A stretch of DNA of 64,000 nt from Adenophora triphylla var. japonica (Eukaryota > Streptophyta > Magnoliopsida > Asterales > Campanulaceae): contig JAFEMH010007471.1 of NCBI GenBank assembly GCA_022495995.1, forward strand, positions 24,439 through 88,438, written 5' to 3'. The notes under the pieces are model-generated. The model made no database searches. It was not told the DNA's origin and was given only the letters and a program-made list of their open reading frames with translations. How positions within the stretch are numbered: position 1 is the first letter of the stretch; every line of letters begins with the position of its first letter. Positions 12,812-25,220 of this stretch are shown piece by piece. A program made the translations under genes and the position numbers.

Positions 12812-13965
12812 TATGAGTTTAGGGCTAGAATCTGAAAAAAACAAATTGTAATTTAAATTGTACACCCACTTTCTAAAAATCATAGATCTGCCCATGCTTC
12901 TATCCCAGAAAACTCCCTACCACCAGGTCTCAACCATCACAATCACATTAACCCTCTTCTACGAGTCCTTTTCACTCATATACATGCACAATAACCCGAG
13001 TGTAAATTAAATATAGATGTGGTTTGATTGTTATATCGATTGTATTTTGCTTATATTATATCATATATCAATCAATTATAATTTGATACATGAAAATATG
13101 TATCTGTACCAAAACAAAAAAAATCAGTATACCAAGTTTATTGTTATGGTTAGTACTTGATTGGTACCCGACATGTACCAAATGTAAGCGAGACAAAACA
13201 AATACATTGATAATTTTTTTTTTGTTAGATTTTTTGTCTATTATAAAGAGCAACACATTATAATATAAAAGGATGTCTCAAAACACAAATTATGAAGTTT
13301 TGAAATGGAAGAAAATAGTACAACAAAAGTCTTGAAAATTAAACCATCATGAAAGAGGGAGAGAAATCGACTTGTTGCTGAGTTTCGTAGAGAGCTATGT
13401 AATCGGAATTTAGTAGACACGGCAACTGCAAGTTAGAGTTGAATAAAGAAAGCTATTTTTTGATATTGTATATTTACATATAAATGTACAATTTTTTATT
13501 TTCTATATAAAATGTCAGTATATGTATAGCAACCGAAGTCAATATTGTATAACATGTATCAATCAATTAGATATAATTGGTACGATATTATCGTACCGAG
13601 AGTTCGATATACCGACTTTTTTATACCAATTATAATTGATACACTCCTTACCGCACTCTAGGTGGGAGTAGTTGTGAATCCGGGATAATTTTGTTGTTGT
13701 TATTAGTAATAAAGGTAAATAACTTGTGTTACTTGGTATATTCTTCGCTCATTCTTCTACTGACTTGGCTTCTTTAACTCAAGCCTGCTAAAAAAAAAAA
13801 CCTCGCTTTCATAATTTTATCGTACTGAGTGAGCGAGCTAGTCAAGCCAAAGCTCTAACCTCTAGCAAGTGAGCTTTCTCTTCATTTAAGTTACCCCTTC
13901 CCTTCGCTACAATAGTATATTAAAATGTACATAATAAAGATGTTCGAAAACAAAAAAAATGTATA
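12812..13965. other. AT-rich spacer with a possible palindromic element
   Basis: No gene is seen. Segments near 13060-13110 and 13550-13645 share ATCAATCAATTATAATTTGATAC-like sequence in opposite orientation, and a near-perfect hairpin GGTACGATA/ATCGTACC lies at 13579-13598. This may be a short non-autonomous DNA transposon, but clear ends and a target duplication were not found. Confidence 0.4.
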
Positions 13966-15034
13966 CTACCCTCCGTCCCATAGAAATAAGCACAGTTTGA
14001 TTTTTTATGAAGTTTGACCATACAATAGAAATAAGCACAGTTTGATTTTTTATGAAGTTTGACCATACAATAACGAGAAATTAGAACATTTTAATGATAT
14101 TTTTGTTAGAACCAATCTAATATTCTATAAATAGAAATATCAATAAAAGTAATTACAATAATATTTAAATCAAAAATCAGATTATAAAACAAATATAAAC
14201 CTGAGAACGCTACAAATTCTTCAAAGTGAGGCGCTCATTTCAGGTGTCCTAAGTCGAAATTCGTCCCCGCTTCGCTGCGCAGTTTAGGACGTCTGGCTTG
14301 AGGATACAACACTTAAGAACAAGTTCTTGCAGAAGAACTTGTCCCTGGCGAATGATGAAAATGCTTTCTTTAGAGAGAGAATGGAGGAAGGAAGAAGATG
14401 AATTTTCTGTATATCTGTATACAAACATGGTATTGTTTATATAGGACAGCTTTCTTTCAATCTGGCCAATCACATCCTTTCAATTTCAATTTTGAAAAGT
14501 TACACCCTTTTAGACATAACTGCCAGACAGTTATAAATGTCTAAACAGGTTTTCTGGTTATTATCAAGAATCAGAAAATAATTTTTTAAATAATATTAAA
14601 GAATTTAATATTTATTTGCAAAAATTAAATTACTTCAGTAACCCATTTGACTGCCAAGATTCGAGCTTTATGTTTACAAAAACCTGTGTCATGGGGCTAT
14701 GCCCGATGACTTTTGTCCGTCTCGAAAAGAGCTTCGATTTGATATGCGGTGCGTTCCGTGGTTCATCCGGAATCAAAAGTTATGCTCATTTTAGCGCACA
14801 CACATAAATTTCACTAAAAGCTCTATTTTTTCCAATAAACATCATTAACTTTCATCTTTTAACACACAAGTCCACATAAGTTCCAACAATTTTAAAAGTT
14901 GTTATTGATTTATTACTAACAACACTAACAATTAAAAGTTTTAAAATTTAATTATAATATATCAATTTCTCGTAATTATATTGTCAAATTTCATAAGAAG
15001 TCAAACTGTGCGTATATTTATGAAACAGAGGGCA
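13966..15034. mobile_element. Large Stowaway-like element with an unusual core
   Basis: The left end CTACCCTCCGTCCC and the right end (read on the minus strand) CTGCCCTCTGTTTC continue as matching inverted repeats for at least 60 bp, including GCACAGTTTGA and TTTGACCATACAAT-type blocks. TA flanks both sides. The left arm carries an internal tandem duplication of about 44 bp. At 1069 bp it is about four times longer than its neighbours. The core at about 14210-14800 is more GC-rich and includes GCTTCGCTGCGCAG and CCGATGACTTTTGTCCGTC. It codes for no recognised transposase and may be captured sequence. Confidence 0.7.
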
Positions 15035-15118
15035 GTATTTAGTAATACCTGATGAACTTGTACAATAATTGTACTCAAGTGGTAAACGTACGTACATAGA
15101 TGCAAAGACTGACATATA

Positions 15119-15425
15119 CTCCCTCCGTCCCGTCCGAAAGGGCAATTTTGCCTCCTAGCACGAAAATTAAGAAATGAATAAGAAAAGTGATGTAAAAAAG
15201 AGAAAAAAGTTAAATGTTGTGAGTATGAAAAATTAAATAGGAGAGAGAATGAGTGGGAGGAATAGTTAGGAGAGAGAATGTTGTGAGTGTAAAAGTAAAG
15301 TAGGAGAGAGAATGAGTGGGGTAGGAAGAGTATAAAAATAATAAAAACTTTCCTTTTTGGGTTGTGCCCTTTTAATGGGACGCTCAAAAAGAAAATTTGT
15401 GTCCTTTCGGGCGGGACGGAGGGAG
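15119..15425. mobile_element. Stowaway MITE
   Basis: The ends CTCCCTCCGTCCCGTCC and GGGCGGGACGGAGGGAG form long inverted repeats that extend inward through the CGAAAGG/CCTTTCG block. TA duplications flank it and no coding capacity is present. The core has the GAGAGAGAATGAGTGG block common to the family. Confidence 0.92.
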
Positions 15426-15429
15426 TATG

Positions 15430-15490
15430 TTTTTTGTGTGTGTGTGTGTGTGTGTGTGCGCGAGAGAGAGAGAGGAGAGAGAGGGAGAAA
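15430..15490. repeat. GT/GA compound microsatellite
   Basis: A run of about 13 GT units passes into CG and then GA-rich sequence directly beside the MITE end. The long serine/histidine-rich minus-strand frames across it are low-complexity translation, not a gene. Confidence 0.85.
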
Positions 15491-16148
15491 AGAATATGCA
15501 TATTGCTTACAGCCCATCATTTGAAAATGCAGTCATGAGAACATTCATGCATGTTAGTGCAATTGGGAGTTGAGCTGTCATTTTTACCAGACTAACCTTT
15601 AGTCTGAATGAAATGTTCAAAAACTGGAAGAGCACATAATCAGACAGCCCATTTCACATTCTAGTCTAGGACATTTTTTCTTTCTTAAAAACAATAAAAC
15701 GTGAGAACAAACGTACAAGTAAGTACATCCCCATTATTCCCGCAAAATAGCATATCAGTAGTACATAGCTGAGGATTTAAAAAGGCCAAGTTTGAGATTG
15801 TAACTACTGAAATATTTTGTCAAATAAAGCTAAAGTAGGGTCCAAATTAAATATGGTAGCTAATGCTAACCTACAAACAACTTAGATTATTAGTATAAAA
15901 TCGTAAAAGTTTCTACCTCTTAAACAAAACAACAACTTGGCAAAACCAGGATCTATTCGAGACTGTAAATTTTGAAAAATTCAGAGATTATCTGCACCGC
16001 AGACCCCAATTGAAACAGCAGCCATCCCATCGGTGAAAATTTCCTTTCCTTGCTTGAAATGGGATAAGAAAAAGAAAATAAAAATTGCTATTTCCAAATC
16101 CAACCTTACACCACACACCATTTAATCAAGAAACACATAGAAGTCACC

Positions 16149-16498
16149 AAAGTGGCCTTGGCCCAGTGATATGTTGGTGACTTCTCGAAGGGGGGGTCAC
16201 CGGTTCGATTTCCCTCAAGGGGAATTTCTGTGGTTTAATTCCTACCTTGGGTTTCAGGGTCCTTTGGAGTCCCCCGGGGCACATCCGTGCAATTAAGGAA
16301 GCAGCATTGCTGGGCTTGTATCCTCAGTGTGGGGAGTTCGAATCTTGGCAGGAGCAGCTGGAGCAGCCAATTGGTGTTGTAAGAGTGATGCAATTGCCTC
16401 GGCAGGAGCAGCTGGAGCAGCCAATTGGTGATGTAAGAGTGATGTAAATGCCTTGTCCGGCGAAGCTGGGAAACCTGGGTATCAAAAAAAAAAAAAAA
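16149..16498 (+). mobile_element. tRNA-derived SINE, copy 1
   Basis: The 5' part holds RNA polymerase III promoter boxes: an A-box-like GGCCCAGTGAT near 16160 and a B-box-like GGTTCGATTTCC near 16201. It ends in a poly(A) run at 16484-16499. It is flanked by the 14 bp target duplication ACATAGAAGTCACC (16135-16148 and 16499-16512). The body contains a 60 bp tandem duplication with GGCAGGAGCAGCTGG. Confidence 0.85.
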
Positions 16499-16512
16499 AC
16501 ATAGAAGTCACC

Positions 16513-16761
16513 TAACGGGCCTTGGCCCAGTGGTACAATGGTGACTTTCCGAAGGGGAGGTCACCGGTTCGAGTCCCCCCAAGGGGATTCTTGGGGCTTA
16601 ATTTCCTACCTTGGTTTCGGGGTCATAGGAGCCACATCCGTACAGTTAAGGAAGCGATATTCGAGCACGATGTAGGCATCCGTACTGATTAAGAAAGTGA
16701 TATTCTTTGTTCTTTGACTCAGATCCTCGCATGAAGTTCAAATCTTAACAGGTGCAAAGCT
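16513..16761 (+). mobile_element. tRNA-derived SINE, copy 2, at the same target
   Basis: This starts at once after the second copy of the target duplication. It has GGCCCAGTGGT (A box) and a near-perfect B box GGTTCGAGTCCCC. A third copy of the target, CATAGAAGTCA, follows at 16763-16773. It is the same family as copy 1 but diverges in the 3' half and lacks a clear poly(A) tail. Confidence 0.78.
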
Positions 16762-17039
16762 GCATAGAAGTCAAGCTGCAGCCTAGTCTAGTTACTGAAA
16801 TATGTCAAGCATTTAAGAAAATTTAAAAAGATAATACTTTCCTAAATAATGTAGTGAGGGGCAGTTTGTTCAATGGTTGAAAGGTGGCTTTAGAAATTGC
16901 CAGTGCATACATCAACTTTCTTACACCACCTGACAAACTCCACATGCCCATGTACCCCTCACATTATTTTGTCCACATGACTAGTGCAGATCAGATCTGA
17001 CCCATAAATCCCTCTCCTAATAATCTCTCTTACCGTCTA

Positions 17040-17330
17040 CTCCCTCCGTCTCAATAAAATAAAAGCTTTTCATTTTGTCATTTTGAGTGTTTTATTAAAA
17101 GCTTTCATTTTCTTTTTTTGGTAAAGAAATCTTTACTATTCCCTCCACTCATTCTCTCTCTTACATTATTTTAATACTCACAACACCATTATAATTTACT
17201 ATTCTCTCCACTCATTTTCTCTCCTATTTTCAAATTACACTCACAACATTTTTTCTTCTCATCCATTTTATTAATTTGCGTGCAAGACAAAAATTAGACA
17301 GCTTCTATTGGAACGGAGGAACGGAGGGAG
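17040..17330. mobile_element. Stowaway MITE upstream of LONGIFOLIA gene
   Basis: CTCCCTCCGTCTCAATAAAA and the matching GGAACGGAGGGAG end flank 291 bp, with TA on both sides. It ends 483 bp before the start codon at 17814, so it is in the likely promoter region of the gene. Confidence 0.88.
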
Positions 17331-17813
17331 TATTTGGTTTTGATCCTGTTAAGAACAATAAAAGTTTCCATCAATCACTCAAATCTTTGATTCCCACGAG
17401 CAATTAAAGACGGATAAGCAATCTCAAAGTAGCATGATACCATGTCTTTAAGCTGACCTGCCTGTAATCTAGGAATTAAGCAAACTATCATATTTTTAAA
17501 CTTTTACTTCATATTAAACCACATTCCCTCTAAAATCCTCCACCTCCAGCAGTCTTCCCTATAAGAGAGCCAAAACAGCAAGCTCCTTTTCTATTCCTCT
17601 AGAACATATCCCCAAAATAGAAAACAAACATCGCTTCTTGGATCTGTACATCCTCCCTGCAGCTTGCATTAATACTTGCTCCTTCCTTTCTTTCACCTCT
17701 TCCTTGTTATGAGATAACCAAGAAAAATTCTCCATTTCTCCTACCTTTTTTCACTTCAAATTTCGTGAACAAATGATTTAAACTTGTTCAGAGTTTTTTC
17801 CAGCATAACAAAG

Positions 17814-20800
17814 ATGACTTCAAAACTTGCATACTCTCCAATGGATGAAAAACGAGAGATACAACATAATCAACTAGGATGCATGAATGGGATATTTCAG
17901 ATTTTTGACCGCCTCGGCGGTGTCCATAACCACAAGAGGCTACCACCACCTCCAGGTACTAACGTTACAGCTAATGCTCAACTGAATATAACTTAATTTT
18001 ATTTAGAAAACATGATGAATCCATAGTATCTTCTGTGTCTATTAACATGATGTAAGTAACTTGAAGTTGCTTCTTAATGAGGCCATTTTCCTTATAGAAC
18101 ACATTAGCAAATAGCAACCTACTAGATGATGCTCCAAAATTTAGAATATGGTAAAAAGAAGAGTCTACATATGCAAATAATGCTACATTCTAAAAGGTTG
18201 TTATTCGAGTAGAGTATTTGATAAGTAAAATCCAAAAAATTAGCTTAGCCGAACAATGATGTACTCTGTTAATCAGTACTCCCTCCGTCCCATTACAAAC
18301 CACAAACTTTCCTTTTTGGTCGTCCCATTACAAACCACAAACTTCCTAAAATGGAAAGGAATCTTTACTATTCCCTCCACTCATTCTCTCTCCTACATTA
18401 TTTTAATACTCACAACACCATTATAATTCACTATTCCCTCCACTATAATTCACTTTTCCTTAATTCCCGTATCTACAGTAAATTTCCCATTACTAATGGG
18501 ACGGAGGGAGTATCTAGTAACAGCCAATAAAATAGGCTACTGGCTCTCGTTTAGAAGAATTACTTTTAATTGCTTATCATGGAAAAGCTACAAAAAAGAT
18601 TCCGCTACGCTACGTTTAACAATTTATGTACTGTATTACAAAAGTAAGAATCAAGAATCTGCTCATGATAGTTCCCCAACATTGTGCAAGCCTATAATGA
18701 AATATTAGCAAATATTCATGTATTGTTGTAATATGAAAAGATGGGCTTGTGTTGTGCTCAAACAACCAACAAACTGAACCGTTTTGCTATTCTTCACTTC
18801 TTTAGGTCAAAGTTGCAAAAACGAGATGGAGTCAAAAGATCCCAAGATGTTTGCGAAAGAGAAGCAGAGAGCATCTGTTGAATCATCAAGAACCTCCTTT
18901 TCATCAACTTGCTCGTCCACAGAACCTCCATCATCAAGCAAAAGCATTTTTCCTGAAGCTACTTCCCCAACCATACCCATAGAACATTCAACTCATATAA
19001 AGCCACTCAACCTCAGAGACTTGGTCAAGGACTCAATGTCCAGAGAAGCACGCTGTGTATCAGTAAAAACCATGAAGCATATAGATTCTCCAAGGCCTCT
19101 ACAGAAGCAAAAATCAGTTCAACCAAGAGCTTACAGTCGGAGTCAAGATAAGTCAAACAGAAACCTTCGGGAAGCCTCATGGAATTACAAAGAAGAGAAG
19201 GATGCTCCTCGGTTCTCTTATGATGGAAGGGTATCACAAAACAAATTGAAGTCCTCTGTAAAGCTAAAACAACTGCCAAGACTGTCGCTGGATAGTAGGG
19301 TTGAATCAAGAAAAAACTTTCCAAGGGATACACAGAGGAGGAGTGAGGCTACTAGTCAAATCATCAATGTAGATCAAGAACCAGGAAGTAATAAACGGCC
19401 TTCAGGGCTAGTAGCGAGATTGATGGGTCTAGAAGCATTACCAGACCCAAGCATAGTTAATCAAGTCGAGATTGTAAAGATTAAACCTTACCGGGATAAT
19501 GATTTGGTGATAATAATGGGGGAGGAAGTCAAGAACAATCAAATCTCCGGTTCTCCAAAGGTTTCCCGCAAGGAAACTGCCTCACCCCGAATGGGAAGTT
19601 CAAGATTAGCCACAACCCAACCTGCGAATTGCAGATTGCCACTAGAACCAGCTCCGTGGAGGAAAGGAGGAGGTAAACGAGGCTCCCAGAAACCAGTACT
19701 TAAAACCAAGGAGTCCCCTTCGGTTTATGGTGAAATAGAAAAAAGGTTGACAGAACTGGAGTTCAAAAAGTCCGGCAAGGATCTCAGAGCTCTTAAACAG
19801 ATACTTGAAGCAATGCAGAAGACAAGAAGAAATTTGGAGAATACCGTGCAACCTCTGGATCTTGAATCTAAAACAAGTAAATGCAGTCCAGATTATGGAA
19901 GCTGGGATCAGCAGAACCACCCAGTTTTTCCATCCGTTAAGGGGAATGGTCCTCCAAAGAGAGGACAATTCCCAATTATGGTCATGAAGCCTGCAAAGTT
20001 TATCGGGAAGCCCATATTTTCAGATGCCAAGGAGACTTCAGTTCTTCAAAAACTGCGGGCGAGAAGGTTTGCAGATGAGGAAAGCAATCATCTTCGAGAC
20101 CCTTCTGGTGGTCCTCTTCCTTTTCCAGAAAAGAAGACAAATGCCAGAACTCTGGGACCATCACTATCTCCAAAAGTGCCTGAAAACATAACTGGAGAAA
20201 AATTGACTGGCTCTAGAAGAACCTATGGATCTGGGAGCCCAAAACTGCAGCAGAGAAGACAAGTGATGGAAAAGCAATTTAGCCCAAGCAATCCATCTGA
20301 TTTCAGTACGAGTAGAAAGCAATCCGTCAAGAAGCTGACAGGATCAGACGGCAGCACTAAAACGGTGAAACCGAAGTCTACAAACTCCCAGCACAAGGAT
20401 AACCAATCCTGTGGGTTCAATAGAGAAGCAAGAAGTTTAAGTCAACTGAGCGATACAATTTCAATGCAATCGGAAAGCAACAGTAGTTTAGCTTCCCAAA
20501 ATGACACAGAAGTCATAAGCAGAGAGTGGACCTGCAACATCAGCATGTACCAGTCAAAAGACTACAGCACCCGGGTAAGTCATATTACCTTTGTATGTCT
20601 ATGAGTGTGTATTTTTGGCAGGGGCACTTGTTAATAAACTTTCATCTTCCTCTTCCAGAACTGTGCAGCAAGGTTGATAAAAGATGGCTCGATGACTGAA
20701 CTTGCCACAGCTACCATGGAACAGCCCAGTCCAGTCTCTGTTCTTGATGCTTCATTCTATGGGGAGGAATCACCTTCTCCGGTGAAGAAGATATCAAATG

Positions 20801-21707
20801 CTTTTAGCGGTACAATTTTTAATATTTCTTCTCTTGTAGAATTGACCTACTATTATTCTTGAGTGATGCTGACTAGATCCTTACTTTTGTTCTCCTTTCA
20901 GATTATGAAACTCTTGCCTGTGATGATGCAAAATGGAATCAAGAGGGTATACATCAATTTCCAAGCAGCACAAGTACAAATGGTTGGTCTCAGTTCAACC
21001 ATGACAAATTAGAAAATATAAGGCAGTTGGTTGATCGTATTACACTGCTAGATTCCAGTCCCAAGGAAGCTACCACCAATGTCACTGCACCGGTTTGTGA
21101 AAACAGGCATCCAGACCACATATACATCACCGATATATTTCTTGTATCGGGCTTCCTGGAAAATCTAGGATCCAGCACAGCAGCTATTCAGCTCCACTCC
21201 TCAGGCCATGTGATAGATCCCAGCTTGTTCCATGTCTTGGAGAAAAGCAAGGAGTACGTTGAGCTTGCAAATTATGAACACCGAGAAAAGAGTGAAGGGT
21301 CAAAATCCAGTGAGAGAACTAGAAGAAAACTAATTTTTGACTATGTCGATGAGATTCTTTTCCGTAAATTAGCTTTCATGGGTTCATCTGAGCTGAGGGC
21401 CATCTCAAATAAAGTGAGAAGCCTGGGTGGAGAGAAGCTAATGGAAGAAGTGTGGTCAGAAGTAAAAAATCTCCAACCTAACTCAGACAACATGGATGAC
21501 GAATATGATGAATTGATAAGCATCATAAGAGCAGATGTGAGTAAAAGATCAGCAGATTGGGAAGAGCACAGTAATGAGCTTCCAGGGTTGGTGTTAGATA
21601 TCGAGCGACTGATTTTCAGAGACTTGATTAGCGAGGTTGTCAGTGATGGAGTAGCAGGCCTACTAGATCAAAAAGTGAGGCACTGCAAGCAGTTGTTTTA
21701 CATGTAG
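17814..21707 (+). CDS. LNG1: LONGIFOLIA/TRM family protein (four exons)
   Basis: Joining 17814-17955, 18806-20574, 20659-20809 and 20902-21707 gives one open frame of 2868 nt (955 aa). All junctions obey GT-AG and keep phase. LONGIFOLIA proteins (TON1-recruiting-motif family) act at cortical microtubules and promote lengthwise cell and organ elongation in Arabidopsis. Visible family marks: the N-terminal LGCMNGIFQIFDR (about residues 21-33), the central RPSGLVARLMGLEALP (about 244-259), a Ser/Arg/Lys-rich disordered middle, a C-terminal DUF4378-like domain from about 759 (DHIYITDIFLVSGFL), and the terminal IERLIFRDLISEVV (about 917-930). The length is close to Arabidopsis LNG1/LNG2. The start is chosen because MTSKLAYS matches the family N terminus. 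No lesion is seen. Whether it is closer to LNG1 or LNG2 cannot be told here. Confidence 0.93.
17956..18805 (+). other. Intron 1 of LONGIFOLIA gene
   Basis: An 850 bp phase-1 intron running from GTACTAAC to CTTCTTTAG. Splicing joins CCTCCAG to GTCAAAGTTGC and forms a Gly codon across the junction. It holds a complete Stowaway MITE. Confidence 0.88.
18279..18510. mobile_element. Stowaway MITE in intron 1
   Basis: The ends CTCCCTCCGTCCCATTAC and TAATGGGACGGAGGGAG are inverted repeats flanked by TA. The 232 bp element has the ACTCATTCTCTCTCCTACAT core common to the family. It lies wholly within the intron and does not disturb the predicted splice sites. Confidence 0.93.
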
Positions 21708-22534
21708 ATGTAGCATTTCATCTTCTTTTTTGGTCCTGCGTTCTTATAGAAGCACATATTAGACTAGTGAGAGCAAGAGCTCCTTGCTCATTTGTGAGGT
21801 GCAGGGGAACATATCTTATGAAGCATATAACAAGATTTTCATCATATCGGATGCCCATATGAGAATTCTTTTGTTCCTTCACAATTTGTGTTGCTAGTTT
21901 AACAAATGTAGCAAGTCCTGATCCATATGAGGACAATCTTCTAGAGTGACATATATTCTAACAAAAATGTTTCTTCTCAAGAAAAAGAAAAAGGAACACC
22001 CTTCTAGAGTGAAAGAATAAAGAGAGGTGTTTTTCAAAGGTTAAGCATATTGACAACATGCTTTCTTTGTGCACGGAACTGCTTTCAATAGGTACCGAAA
22101 ATGGCCACCATCGGAAACCTTCACTTTTCAGTCAATATATGTCCATTGCAAGTTTTACTTCTATTTAAGAGGGAAAGTTAAACATAAATACTCATGTCCC
22201 CTTCATCCCTATCCCTAACACACTGCATATGGCCATTCATGTGTTCAAAAGTTTGCCGGGCTCCTTTTATTTGGCACAATTGCCATTTCGGGGTTTAGAC
22301 GGGTTAGAACAAAAGACTACCTGGTGCCTGAATATTGCCCATGGAGTCTACTGATCTCAAAAGGCAAATGAAATATGAGCATAAAACTTGGTGTTCACAT
22401 AACTTGGGGAGTGGATATTTTCTGTTAATGCTAACATGGTGTTCCTCAAAGTCCCCACAAACACTCCTCGATCAAAACACAAACTCTAGAACGATCTCCA
22501 GATCTTGAATCGAAACCCAAGCTCTGATACCAGT
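21708..22534. other. 3' flank of LONGIFOLIA gene and LTR-element leader
   Basis: No gene is seen. AATAAA at 22016-22021 is a candidate poly(A) signal for the upstream gene. The last stretch leads into a tRNA primer site complement (GCTCTGATACCA, 22521-22532), so part of it belongs to the internal region of the adjoining LTR remnant. The boundary between host and element sequence is not clear. Confidence 0.55.
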
Positions 22535-23070
22535 TGTTGGAAAATTGACCCCAAAGCAATCAAGAAACAAGAACACACACGAATACAAACGAATCACACA
22601 CAATAACACAATCGTTTGTTAAGTTAACCCGGTTCGTTGAACAAATCAACTACTTCTGGGGGCGCTATCAAGCCTATATTATTCTCAATAATAAGTTATG
22701 GTGTTACAATGTATTTGTGGCTACCACTTTGGTATTTATAGGATACAAAACAAACACTAGAAGTAACCTACTTACTCCGCAAGAAAGGAATACGGTGCAA
22801 ATAAGGAAACACATATCTGTCGGAAACACAGTCGTACTTGTTTTCTTGCACAGTCGTGGAAAACACCTTAAGCAATTCGGCCCCAGTAAATGCTGCTTGC
22901 ACGGTCGCACATACAAATCTGCACTTCTTCCTCTTCCCATTGCCTCGTAGCTTCCTAGTTTGTTTCCAACCCCAATAATAGCCACAAACATGCACAACTT
23001 ATGCTTCTAGGCAGAGGTAACAATAATGCCAACAGCCAACAAAACAAGTATTGGTATTTTATCTACATCA
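22535..23070 (-). repeat. Copia-type LTR remnant with primer site
   Basis: On the minus strand it starts TGATGTAGATAAAATACC at 23070 and ends in CA at 22535. An initiator-tRNA-Met primer site lies directly next to the end (22532-22521 on the minus strand), as in a 5' LTR. A minus-strand TATA box, CCTATAAATACC, lies at 22742-22731, and CG-containing GACYGTGCAAG repeats lie upstream of it (about 22829-22915). No polyprotein accompanies it. Confidence 0.72.
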
Positions 23071-25220
23071 GAAATTCACCATTTCAAATCAAATAAATGA
23101 ATTTTGCTCGAACTCATTGAAAGATAGCAAATCCCACCTTGAAACTATACAAAAGAGCATGACAAGGACATATGGGATATGCCCAAGGTTCTCATCATTT
23201 CACTGGTACAACAACACTAAATAACTCCATAGATTAAAGAAGGGACAAAAATATAACATTAGCTTCACTATTTCTTCTTAATCTAAGACTCAACATACTG
23301 AAAAGCCTCCACACAAAATGCTAAATTCATCAACCCACTGACTTACATAAGGCAATTAGAAGTATAACAGTTCCCCCCATTGCTCAATGAATTTAATGTT
23401 AAAAATAAAGAGAATCCCCTTTCAATAAAGCCATGTAACCAAAAGAGCCAAGTTACCAGAAAACTCATGGCAAAGTTTATATACAAGCAAACATTCCAAA
23501 ACATGGTACATGTTCATTCCGCAACACTAAATTTGTTGATCCAATTTTATTTTATTTTTATCATGTCTCCTCTAGCAGCACAAACAACAACGCATTAGAT
23601 TGGCGCAGGTTGCTCAACTACAAATATTGCTACCTTATTATCACAAGAATAACAAACTTCCAGAAGAACGTTTTATCTATTGTAAGAGAGCACTTCTTCA
23701 TTTGAGATATGATGACTAACTATAAGATCCAAATGGAGCAAGCACAACCATTTCACGTTTTAGTTTCCCGCATCTTGTGCTCCTTCCATAAATAGATACA
23801 ATCCACTTCCCAGATAACATATATCAGGATCCCTAAACCACATTTTTTTACTTCAAACAACAAAGCCTTAGTTCTAAAATAATTTGGGTCCGGCTGACAT
23901 GAACTTCATATCGAATCGTCAAAGAAAAGAGGTGGGAAAAAGTTTTAAAAAATAAAATAAACGAATAAATAATAAAAAATTGAAAGCTAAGAAGAAATTT
24001 AAAAGAAGAAATACCCTGGTTTCACATCAGGTATTTCCTCGTTTAATCAAAAACTTCAATAATTTGGCTCTAAAGGTAGGGAAGATAGCAGTGGTGTTGT
24101 AAATGTAAAATTTCAATGCATGTATTTATTTATATGTATATATATATATATGCATATATTCACATCACAATACTCCCTAACCTCGCCGGTCGGGCGTTGG
24201 CGCAGAGAAGGATGGACATGGGGCATCAATATATATATGTGTGTGTGTATATATATGTGTAATGCAGTAAAAAATAATACAGTAAGAAATAACAGTGTTG
24301 TAGATGTAAATTTTGAACGGATGGATACGTAAATATCATGGGATTATTCCATAAAATGGCTGATGCAGATTGGCCGCCGACTGAAAAAGAACCGAGTCCA
24401 CTTCCTTGACATTATCCCCCACTGTCATTTCCCCTCAAAATTGCCTAATCAAACCGATTTCAAAGATCCAGCATCATAACTTTTCTGAGACTCAAGAACA
24501 GCTGCAGCTCTTGTGAAACAATTGGGCAGAAAGTACTATTACTATTTGCGAGCACAGAAACTCAATTCACAAACAGATTCACTCATTTATATCTTTGTCC
24601 TGACTAGCCTGATTCGGCAGTGGAGCTGCAGTTCGACACCTATTTTCTTCCAAATGTGTAATCTAGATTCTAGCTTATAGTGATATTTATTAAAAACATG
24701 TCAGGTCTTTTTAATTCTGGCATCTGCAGAACATATGTTGCACTTCTGAAGACCTAGTATGCTAAATAGCTATAGCCTTTAAACCGTCTGAATATTCAAA
24801 ATAAAAAAGTTAATCAAGGACTATTCAACATGTTCCCGAAAAGCATAATTTTTCTAAACATATTTCTCATAAATCTGTGCAGAGAGACACTCAACTTAGA
24901 GAGAGAGAGAGAATACATTTAAATCAAGATATGTGATCAGGCATTTAAGTGTACCAATCATTAAAATGCAAAAAATAAAGGCTGGTGCCATGTCATAAAT
25001 GAAACAATTGATGAGGGAAAGAATCTCAAATAAAAAGAATCATCATTAACTAAAGCTCCTTATGGAAACTACAAACATACCTCTAACAACTTGTTAAAAA
25101 CTGGGAGCATTGACCTCTAGTTGACATTTCTCCCATGACTTTGACTACCTGGAACTAGCATTTGCCACCAGTATTTCAAACTAGTATACAAATTCTAATC
25201 TGAAATCTCTAATTTACAAA
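23071..25220. other. Spacer between LONGIFOLIA and TAF8 genes
   Basis: No coding exon is recognised. It contains alternating TA/TG microsatellites at about 24124-24152 and 24228-24262 and a GA run at about 24899-24912. The part next to 25220 should hold the TAF8 3' UTR. The short frames here have no family resemblance. Confidence 0.6.

Noticed and set aside
15001..15520. 166-codon serine/histidine-rich frame on the minus strand
   Set aside because: It runs across a Stowaway MITE and a GT/GA microsatellite. Low-complexity translation.
16149..16761. tRNA genes at the A-box and B-box motifs
   Set aside because: Only the promoter boxes resemble a tRNA. No cloverleaf, no anticodon arm and a poly(A) tail. 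These are SINEs.
22704..22997. 97-codon frame on the minus strand
   Set aside because: It is inside the Copia-type LTR remnant with its TATA box. Not a gene.
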